Source: Aculops lycopersici (Eukaryota > Arthropoda > Arachnida > Trombidiformes > Eriophyidae). From it: a stretch of DNA of 64,000 nt. Every line of letters starts with the position of its first letter. Position 1 is the first letter of the stretch. Positions 56,367 through 64,000 of the stretch are shown here, piece after piece. Location: assembly GCA_015350385.1 (NCBI GenBank), contig WNKI01000002.1:1124989-1188988 (forward strand), read 5' to 3'. A model generated the notes under the pieces. The model saw nothing but the letters and a program-made list of their open reading frames with translations. It made no database searches and was not told the DNA's origin. Made by a program: the position numbers and the translations under genes.

Positions 56367-57377
56367 CAGAGCTGCTGTTAGATACTGATGATGCAATAAA
56401 GCTGCTGAGGAGTTTGTTGCTGAACTAGTTCCCATTTGATCTTGTTGAGATTGTTCTATATTGTTCGGTACTAGGAGAGATGATGCAGTTGAAACCGGGA
56501 GGGCGAGTGCCGCTGCAGCTGCTGCTGATGTTGGTGAGATGACACCTGTTGAGGTGGTGGCTATGGTTGTTGGGTCTGTAGTTGTTGCGGATGGTGTCGT
56601 TGGGGTGTTCGGGTCGTTTGCTGCTGCCAATAGACTAGCAGGTGGCGGTTGTGGCGCCACAAGTGCCTGGCTCATCGCGAGCAGAGGGCTCGACGGATCG
56701 CCACCTGGAACAGCAGCAGCAGCACCACCACCACCACCACCTGTGACCGAGATTCCGTGGAAGGCAGCGGCCGCCGCGGCGGCCGCAGCAAGTTGCTGGT
56801 GATGATGTTGCTGCTGCTGGAGTTGGTGTTGTTGTTGTTGATGATGATTTAGGTTGAGGTGATGGTGTTGCATAAATTGTGAGCTTAACAGTGCTTGCTG
56901 AAGTTGTTGCTGATGGTGCTGCTGCTGCTGTTGCTGCTGCTGCTGGTTGGCCAGCAGTTGGTGGTGATGTTCAGGCGACAGGTGAAAGCCGTGGTGGTGA
57001 TTGCTTGCTAATGAGGATCGGTGAGGATTTTGGAGGAGGTGGTTGGCGTGGTGGTGATGGTTATGGTTGTGATGGTGACTATGGTGATTGCGCATTCTGG
57101 TCGAACTCCTGGGCCCCCGTTCCTGCTGAACGGCGTCCCGGTTCATGCCAGCCTTCATGCATTTCGTTAGCCTACAAGCTCTACACTGGTTTCTTCTCGT
57201 CTTGTCAACGGGACAACTCTTCTCATTAGTCTTGCACCTGTACTGACGGTCGCGTCTGATTGATCGCTTGAAGAAGCCGGCGCAGCCGTCGCAGGCATAG
57301 ATGCCGTAGTGCTTGCCACTTGAATTGTCGCCGCAAACTCGACAGGGAACATCGAGTAAAATTCTGTTCTGCGACAT
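56331..57377 (-). CDS. tll: Tailless-like nuclear receptor lacking a ligand-binding domain
   Basis: 348 residues in one exon. The DNA-binding domain (12-77) is typical of the NR2E group: [21 protein letters not shown] (C12, C15, C29, C32), P-box CDGCAG as in fly tailless, [13 protein letters not shown], an enlarged D-box (six residues between C48 and C55), then [10 protein letters not shown] and the NR2E extension [16 protein letters not shown]. Tailless represses terminal and brain patterning genes. After residue 95 there are only His/Gln runs, Ala and Gly runs and a Ser/Thr-rich part, ending AFNMFWRR. No ligand-binding domain is found here or in any minus-strand frame further down to position 1. 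It may be truly lost, or lie in a far exon outside view. The last 36 coding bases overlap the convergent coiled-coil gene. Confidence 0.82.
   Translation of the reverse strand: MSQNRILLDVPCRVCGDNSSGKHYGIYACDGCAGFFKRSIRRDRQYRCKTNEKSCPVDKTRRNQCRACRLTKCMKAGMNRDAVQQERGPRSSTRMRNHHSHHHNHNHHHHANHLLQNPHRSSLASNHHHGFHLSPEHHHQLLANQQQQQQQQQHHQQQLQQALLSSQFMQHHHLNLNHHQQQQHQLQQQQHHHQQLAAAAAAAAAFHGISVTGGGGGGAAAAVPGGDPSSPLLAMSQALVAPQPPPASLLAAANDPNTPTTPSATTTDPTTIATTSTGVISPTSAAAAAALALPVSTASSLLVPNNIEQSQQDQMGTSSATNSSAALLHHQYLTAALLNNAFNMFWRR
56395..56400 (+). terminator. Poly(A) signal of coiled-coil gene, inside tll coding sequence
   Basis: AATAAA 29 bases after the coiled-coil gene's stop; on the other strand these bases encode part of LLHHQ in the tailless-like protein. 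Confidence 0.7.
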
Positions 57378-57469
57378 GATTCTTTATCTAAGTTTTGTTC
57401 TAAGTTGCTTCCAGTGGGTCACTTGATGAGTTGATTAATTATCGATGTGATTGATTTTATATCAAGTTG

Positions 57470-58298
57470 AGTGGATGGAGGTGAGAATAATAATTGATTG
57501 ATTGTTGATGTTAACCTTTTGAGGTGACATCAGCTACTGTGCCGTTATCTTGGAGTCGAGGAGTTGATGGCGGTGTTGTTGTTGTTGTTGTTGTTTGTAT
57601 CGGCGTCCTCGTTGTCAACGCCGATAGGTTACATCGGCAGCCGATCACTTGGTCGAAAGCCACTAGTAGTCAGTTGGTCGCGAAATTTACCATACTTTGG
57701 TGGAGCGGTGGTCGCGGCCAGCGCCGCACTGCGCACAACTTAGTGCGCACTACGCGCACCACGCGCACCCAAGAGGGATCCCTATCCGTTTAGGCGCATC
57801 TCTGGATCCACTGGTGGTTGTTGCACCGCACACTTTCCACTGTATTCTATAGTCGCAGCTGAAGAGCACTAGCGCGCAGTGGATCGGCGTATCCACTGCG
57901 CGCCGCGGTAGTGGATACGCGCTCGCAGGCTTGTGCGTGCTTTGGCGCACTAGATGCGACATCCACTCCCACTCGCGCTCTAGAAGTTATAGCGCCGTTG
58001 AGGCTACGCTTTGTTTGCATAGTCAACAAATAAAGACGGCAAGCAAGCAGGGAATAAAGGCAAGTGGTGGTAATAATAAAATATCGAAACAACCTGCTCA
58101 TCAACCGGTGGCTCCGCTGGCATTGCCTTTTCGTCTCCCGTTGAGTCCGTCTTTTTTGTCCCCTTTTAACAGTCCGCTCGCTGGTTCTCTGGTAGTCGAG
58201 TTCACTATTTGTGCTCATCATCATCATTCTCCTGCTGTCTATTTAGCAGGACAAGGATGCCACCAAATAGCTGTCACATTCATGATGAGTATCCACTC
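57470..58298. promoter_or_regulatory. Cluster of seven AGTGGAT/ATCCACT words
   Basis: Exact copies lie at 57470, 57806, 57878, 57891, 57910, 57961 and 58292, all within 0.1-0.9 kb upstream of the tll start. About 0.1 is expected by chance in this length. Two face each other in a hairpin. The binding protein is unknown to me. Confidence 0.55.
57872..57903. repeat. Perfect 13-bp inverted repeat, 6-nt loop
   Basis: GCGCGCAGTGGAT and its exact reverse complement flank CGGCGT. It lies in a GCGC-rich patch 500 bases upstream of tll and contains two of the AGTGGAT words. Confidence 0.85.
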
Positions 58299-59338
58299 TT
58301 TCCCATCTTCGACTAATGCACTCCTCAGCAGGCAGGCGAGCGGGCGGGCGGGCGGATGTCGGCTAGTCGAATAGCCGAATAGCCGAGAAGGTGGATGCGC
58401 GAAGTGGACACAACAACCAGCCAGCAAGCAACCTGTCGATGTCGATGTCGATGTTTAGGTGTCGCCGGTCGCGCCACCAACATTCAATCAACTGATCCTC
58501 CTCCCGCCACCAAATTGAAGGGCCACTTAACCTTTGCAATTGTAGTAATGATAACTAATGCGGAAAGTAGATTCTACACACATATAGCTGCTAGGTCAGT
58601 TGCCATTGGCGACTGACCCGAATCCGAAACCGATATTGGGATTTTCCGGTCTGCTTACGACTGACGTGCTAATTATCGAACAGAAGCGGCAAGTGGCACC
58701 GATAACAGCTAGTGCCGAGGACTCGGACGAGCTAATGGGTAGCCTTCAGGTGGCAGTTTTGGACACTCTATTAAACTGTGTGAACTATATAAACTTTGCA
58801 CTTAACTAATTCAAGCGGCAATAATTCAAGCTAGCACCCCACTGGCGGTGGTGGTAGTTGCAACGCCAACGTAAAGTTTCCTCTCGCGAGTTGCAACGCC
58901 AACTACAATTCACAAATGACGACGTCAAAACGGCAACAGTGGCCACGACTGTTGAGTCGAAAGCATTCATGGTGTCGCCCCCTCCACTCCACTCCACTCC
59001 GCTCCGCTCCCCTCTCTTGCTCTCATTATTATTGTATCCCTTTAGTCGATCATTCTATCGGCCGGTGGTTGTTGCTGTCAAAATGGTGGTTGCTTCCACT
59101 ATTACCATTACCATTACCATTACTCGTGGCATACTCCTCGTTGCCAGTCATCCGGGTCTCTCTCATTTGCCTTTCCGTCGTGGTGCACAATAAACGAAGG
59201 TGGAAAAGCCCTAGAGTTAGAATCAGAATCGACGAGTGAAGAGCCCGAAGTTTGGTAAGTAGTTTTTGTTGAAGCGCGTTGAGTCGACGACCACGTCGCC
59301 TATTTCTCGGCTCAACTCGTGGAGTCGAGTCGAGTTAA

Positions 59339-59360
59339 GTTTAGTTTAGTTTAGTTTAGT
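59339..59360. repeat. (TTTAG)n short tandem repeat
   Basis: About four units of TTTAG. Similar to a telomere-type unit but far too short to mean more. Confidence 0.7.
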
Positions 59361-60170
59361 CTAGTTTTGGTGGCTGGAGTTTATAGAGTTGCCCGATCAA
59401 ATAGTCGATTGATATGATTTGTCATGCGAATTTGGACCACGGATTTGGGCATAGTTCACGTGGTCGACTGGCAAATTGAAAGCGGCCCATGAAAGCGATG
59501 ATTTGTCGGCCGCTATAGCATTAGGACCTAAAGTTTCCTTCTCGTCACTTTGACGTTGACATCGACTTAGTTGCCGCCGGCGACGGCGACTCTTCCAAAT
59601 GCAAACCAGTCGTCACTCAGTCAGTGGAGTCTGAATTGGAGTTGAAAATCAACAGTCGATGTGCTGAGAGGTTGGCAAATTTGTTCCCTCATTAATGGGA
59701 GCACCACGACGAGTGGCGACAACCGGACCAAAGTGGAGGCCAGTTGGGTTGAGTTTGTTTCACTTTGGGTTGCGCTTTGGTTTGGTTTCCTTCGGTTTCG
59801 TTTCGTTTCGTTTCGATTCCATTCGTATTGGTGAGTCGATGAAGCGGCAAGAGACGAGAAGCCAAAGAGAGAAAGAGAGGAAGTTGCTCTCTTACGGTTT
59901 GCTGCTTGCACCCGAGCAACCGATAGGCAGAGCCACCGACCGACCCACTGACTGACTGACTGGCGATCGGGTCGCGCGATTGATAGACTCGCGGCGTGGA
60001 AATATAGAGCTTTGTTTGTTTAAAAAGTTTCACTTCATCTTATTTCACTTACATTTACGCCGATAATAATCGACTGCTCTTTGGGCTTAGCTCTTCCCTT
60101 GAGCTTAGGTTTCATTTGTAAGTTTTGCTAGCAGAATGTAGCAAACACTGCAGCCTCTACTGGCAGCCCA

Positions 60171-60200
60171 AAATGTAGGCAAAAATTCTTGCCTACATTT
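60171..60200. repeat. Perfect 12-bp inverted repeat, 6-nt loop
   Basis: AAATGTAGGCAA (60171-60182) and its exact reverse complement (60189-60200). Confidence 0.85.
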
Positions 60201-60658
60201 CGAATTGTCGCTTGCAATCTTTGGAATATTGGTGCCACTTTTTGATTCTTGATTGCTGATTGGTTGCCGCCAGGTAAACTCCTAGCCCAAGGCGAGAGCC
60301 TAGATGCCGCCGCAAAGTTGCAAAGTTGGCCGTCCAGTCGTCGCTGCTCGAATTCAGTGGCAACTCCAATTCCTCTTCCTATTCTAATTCTCGATATTAA
60401 CCTAAACCTAAATCTGAAAATCAAAACTACAAATACAAATGCAAATGCAAATGAAAGTTCGATGACAAATCAGCGCAAGTCATTTTGACATTTGAAAGAG
60501 AGACGCCGGCAATTGGGATCACAAGCTAAAGTAGCGACGTCTGTCTCTCGTCGAGTGGTTAGCGAGCCATTTGGATAGAGGGAAAAAGTTTCATCTGCCA
60601 ATAGGTTGGTGTTGAGAAAATAGACTGCCGATTGATCGACAAATCGATAGCGAGTGTC

Positions 60659-60686
60659 TGTATCTGTTGCCATTGCAACAGATACA
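60659..60686. repeat. Perfect 12-bp inverted repeat, 4-nt loop
   Basis: TGTATCTGTTGC (60659-60670) and its exact reverse complement (60675-60686) flank CATT. Confidence 0.85.
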
Positions 60687-61816
60687 AACCTTCGAAACTA
60701 GAGTGGGAAAAGTAGCTAGCAACGACGCCGACGACCAATCGCCTGCAATGGGCGGCATAGGCCGAGTGAGCGGCGCAGTCCCCACGGCCTCCTATCGGCA
60801 TTGCTATCGCTATTACCATTACTCCACTAACTAGCCAGTGGCAACTAAACCCGACGACGACGACGAAAGCTCCCAAATTCAAAGAGGCAAAAGTAACAAA
60901 ATATGTGTATCGATTTTGATGATGATGATGACGACGGTGACAGCTGCTCTCGAGTTGACGTGCGCGGAATCCTCGCTCAAGTTGCAGCAACTTGCACGCT
61001 CTTTTTTGGCCCACCACAAGGAAGCAAGCAGACGTTTACGTCTACCTGACGAGCCGGCCGACCGACCGACTGAACGATTGACTGACTAGCTGACTGACTG
61101 ACGGACCGACGAATAGCTCGAGTTTGGTGGAGTTCATCAAATTTTCTCTCCGGGGTTTGTTTTTGTTGGCCAGCTCAAGTTTTAGTCTGTCGTACGTGCG
61201 TGTGTTTGTGTATGTGTGCGACGAGTTGCGGTCGCGCCGCCGCAACTTATTTGTCACACGAGCCACTTACCTGTGTGAGCTGGCCTCTGTCGCCACAAGT
61301 TTACCTGTAGCTAGAGCCGAGGAGTGAAGTACAAATTTGCACATGAACCGCGAATTGATTTCGCGATGTCGCCGGCCCAAATCCAACTAGCAGCAGCAGA
61401 TAAACGTACTAAAAATCAGAAGTAAAAGTTAGAGGCCAAGTGGCCACAAGTCGCCAGTCGATAGTAGTAAGTCGCGACGCTAGCAGCAACAGTCAGCGGC
61501 GATCATCATGAGAATATTTTGATGGCGCCAGAAATATTTAAATCTCCTCGTCTACGGCGACGTCGATGATAATTCCGATCTGCTGCGAGCTTCCAGTTAG
61601 TAGTTGGTGTAGAACTAGAGGCGGCCAGTCGCCAGTGGCGATTAACGCAAACCGCCAACCACTACCACAACTACTACTACCACCGCCACTAAGTCGCTGT
61701 CGCCACATTACTAAGTCGTCGCTCGTTACTTACCTGCAAAGCGCCAAGCGACTTCCTCGAATCACCAGCGACGACTCTGAATTCTCATCATCTCACATCA
61801 TGGCCACTGAATTTCC

Positions 61817-61818
<2 letters not shown>

Positions 61819-61853
<35 letters not shown>

Positions 61854-61887
61854 NNNNNNNNNNNNNNNNNNNNTCTCTCTCTCTCCT
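61819..61887. repeat. CT microsatellite interrupted by 20-N assembly gap
   Basis: A (CT)n run broken by N at 61854-61873. Twenty Ns is a placeholder length, so the true repeat size is unknown. Confidence 0.95.
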
Positions 61888-63792
61888 CTTCGACTAACTA
61901 GCGAGAAAGTTGAAATGGATGATTGGAAATCAGAAATCAAGAAGCGGATAAATCGGACCACAGTGAAACGGAGGCCGTGAAACTAAAGCAACTTGTGTTA
62001 CTGTGGCACAACGTAAATATAACCTAGCGGTTTGTTGATATCTGTCAAGTTGCCATTTTCTTTATCGCCTCTACGGGCACTACTTGTACGTGAGTTTCGT
62101 TTGATTTAGTTTAGTGTTTTTAGTAGAGGGGAAAGAGGCAACACCTTTATCTCAGCCAACAAATCGGCACCGATCTTTAGCTGATCGGCGATGAGAAATC
62201 AAACTGCTCGCCTTTGGACTAATCAGTCTCCTCCGCCACTCAACTTACCTGGTTGCCACCGTTAAATTGCTACTGCTGCTCTTTGAATCTCCTCCTTAAA
62301 TTGCCACCACCACTGTTCCATTGTCTTGCCTCATGCCTCTTTTCTATTGTTCTTTCCTAGAGGTTGAGAATAAAGGCACTCGAGTGTCGCCACCGTTTCG
62401 GTCGATCGCGTGGTGGCGATGGAATTGAAGGAGGCGCCAACAGGAAGCGTTTAAAGCCGGGCGAAAGAGAAATCATCATTATTATTTTTATTATGATAAT
62501 CACCAAGTGAAGTGAATAGAGGGACAACGGAGGTAAAGGCGGCAACTTTGCCTTTTTGGCGCCAGTAAATCAAAGTTACCCAAATCAATCGACTCTATAT
62601 GTTGATGCAGATAATCAATATGCAAAATACACCACAATGACCATCGTTGACATAATTTCTGGAGGCACTAATACCTCACCACGACCACCGAGTGCCATAA
62701 AGATTTGGACCCCGATGCAAAGAGTATGCCAGATGAAACGCAAAAAACGTCACCACAAACTAGCGAACCGAAACTGTAAGTTAAAACCAATGGCCGGGCT
62801 AAACGGCGACTACGTCAGCTTCAAAACCTCCACTTCCGGCTTAGTGGCCTCCGCCGTCGATTTTAAGTCGGCGTCAACGTCGTCGTCGCCGTCGCCGCTG
62901 CCGCTAGAGCCATCAAGTCGCAAAGCGAAACTAAACGCTAAATGCCTCGCTCTTTCTCTCAGCTATATGCCAATGGAACAAGATGACTAGATGACTGAAT
63001 CCGACTGTCCTCTAGACTTTCCTTTAGAACTTTCCAAGTTCCAAGTCTAAAGCCGAGGAGGCGATAGCAAAACGATGATTTGCGATTAAATGTTGAAATT
63101 TTATCTCTTTAGTTGATCTTTTGGTCGTCGTAGTGGTTCTCGTTGTCGTGGCTTCCAAATCGACAGCCACCATCAGCAGTGAGCCAGAGGAACCCGGCGA
63201 TTTGTAGCCATTTGTTGCTGTCACCCCGCTTGATGCTTAATAGAGTCTAGTAAGTTCCACTGTACCACTGACCACAAAACTAGTGTTTACTTTTGCTTTC
63301 TGATAATTTTTGCCCACAAATCTGTTCTCATCTAAAAATCCGGGGCGAGGTAATTTGTGGTAGTTACTACCGGTTGACCACAAAACGAGTACAGTTATTA
63401 GTATTTGACGGCACCTGAGGTAGCTGTGCACTACAAAGTGGAAGTGGCAGAGGCAGCAAATTGGCGTGTCCAAAAGTCGCACGCATTCTACAGTAAGGAT
63501 TGTGAGGAAAAGAGTGGGGAGTACCAAAAGCTAAAGTGGTAGCGAAGTCACTTGGTTGCCGCTGATCATTTGATTTCAGTCAGAAAACTTCTTTCTAATT
63601 ACAAGAGGAACAACGAGTGACACCTGTGAAAGTTGCCAACTGACTAGAGCAATTATGATGTAGGCCACTTGGGGCAAACCCTCTAGTGCACAACCTATAA
63701 GCCATCGTACTAACACTGACACTAGTGCTTTTAGGCTCGTTTGTTTTTCGGCTTAAGGTTATGGTCTCAAATACATGCAATTATGTGAATTA

Positions 63793-63798
63793 TTTATT
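63793..63798 (-). terminator. Poly(A) signal of the minus-strand gene at the window end
   Basis: AATAAA on the minus strand, about 115 bases past the stop at 63913-63915. Confidence 0.6.
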
Positions 63799-63912
63799 GT
63801 TCTTGTAGAAACAATCTTAATTTAAAGGCGGGTTTGGATTTCTCATTTGAGCAACTCATTTTTGTCAATAATTTTGGAGTTATACAATCAATCGATAAGT
63901 GATAGTTGTCGA

Positions 63913-64000
63913 TCAGTCATTTTCCTCCTCCTCCTCCTCATCTACTTCATCCTCATGGTCTTCCTCTGCTTCCGGTTGGTTCTGTTCAGATAGCTCTTGT
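63913..64000 (-). CDS. Acidic C-terminus of a gene cut by the window end
   Basis: Read from the right edge, a minus-strand frame gives QELSEQNQPEAEEDHEDEVD, then a run of six Glu, Asn, Asp and a stop. Acidic tails like this end many nuclear or chaperone-type proteins, and no more can be said from 28 residues. The open frame at the edge, the stop and a well-placed AATAAA downstream support a real gene. The frame was too short to be listed as a separate open frame by length. Confidence 0.6.
   Translation of the reverse strand, partial: QELSEQNQPEAEEDHEDEVDEEEEEEND

Larger units (their letters stand above)
57378..63912. other. 6.5-kb non-coding region upstream of tll
   Basis: No convincing gene. 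The longest frame (62556-62990, ATG only at 62638) is Ser/Lys-rich and unrecognised. The region contains AGTGGAT repeats, several perfect hairpins, TTTAG and CT microsatellites, and an assembly gap. A patterning gene such as tailless would be expected to have its enhancers here. Confidence 0.5.

Noticed and set aside
59339..59360. TTTAG repeat as a telomere or internal telomeric tract
   Set aside because: Only about four units, and the unit differs from the arthropod TTAGG repeat.
62556..62990. 144-codon frame with a basic patch and Ser run
   Set aside because: It has no ATG at its start, no domain, and lies in repeat-rich DNA upstream of tll.
1..64000. CRISPR arrays, bacterial operons or ribosome binding sites
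   Set aside because: The window is eukaryotic; repeats present are microsatellites and gene duplications, with no regularly spaced repeat-spacer pattern.

Overview
This is nuclear DNA of an animal, most likely an arthropod. It carries a Raf kinase, an HDAC6 with two deacetylase domains, an MBT-repeat protein, a tailless-type nuclear receptor, ribosomal protein S6, the SUMO E1 subunit UBA2, an LTR retrotransposon of the copia type and long poly-glutamine stretches. Almost every conserved gene is one uninterrupted reading frame. The only introns I can support are one of about 140 bp in each lipase copy and one of 3.3 kb in a Gln-rich gene. Strong intron loss of this kind is known in eriophyoid mites, so a small mite is my guess, but the sequence alone does not prove it.

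Layout. Positions 1-2370 hold broken pieces of copia-type elements: an RNase H end that runs into a membrane-protein-like extension, a second envelope-like fragment, a 17-bp-arm palindrome and a short LTR. Positions 2430-8330 are a tandem duplication of about 3 kb. Each copy has a fragment of an unidentified Ser/Gln-rich gene followed by an acid-lipase-family gene. Copy A has an in-frame stop and a weakened poly(A) signal; copy B is intact. After 3.6 kb without a recognisable gene come a Ser-rich orphan, an atypical RERG/RASL-type GTPase with a long tail, UBA2, a small secreted orphan, Raf (minus) and RpS6 (minus).

Positions 22.9-40.0 kb have no convincing gene and look like a regulatory domain. 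That stretch and the intron downstream are unusually rich in the E-box-like word CAACARGT(G). The next gene (40.0-48.9 kb, two exons) encodes an 1836-residue Gln/His-rich protein with a hydrophobic anchor. It is followed by a second small secreted orphan (minus), HDAC6 (minus), a four-MBT-repeat protein, a coiled-coil orphan and, convergent with it, a tailless-like receptor (minus) that has a DNA-binding domain but no ligand-binding domain. Its upstream 6.5 kb is non-coding, with a cluster of AGTGGAT words and several perfect hairpins. The window ends in the acidic C-terminus of another minus-strand gene.

The genes do not form an operon. They are independent housekeeping and developmental genes: SUMO activation, MAP-kinase signalling, translation, deacetylation, Polycomb-type chromatin and patterning. 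Several are shorter in domain content than their usual relatives (Raf without CR2, HDAC6 without its zinc finger, the MBT protein without FCS or SAM, tailless without LBD, UBA2 without its tail), which fits a lineage under genome reduction.
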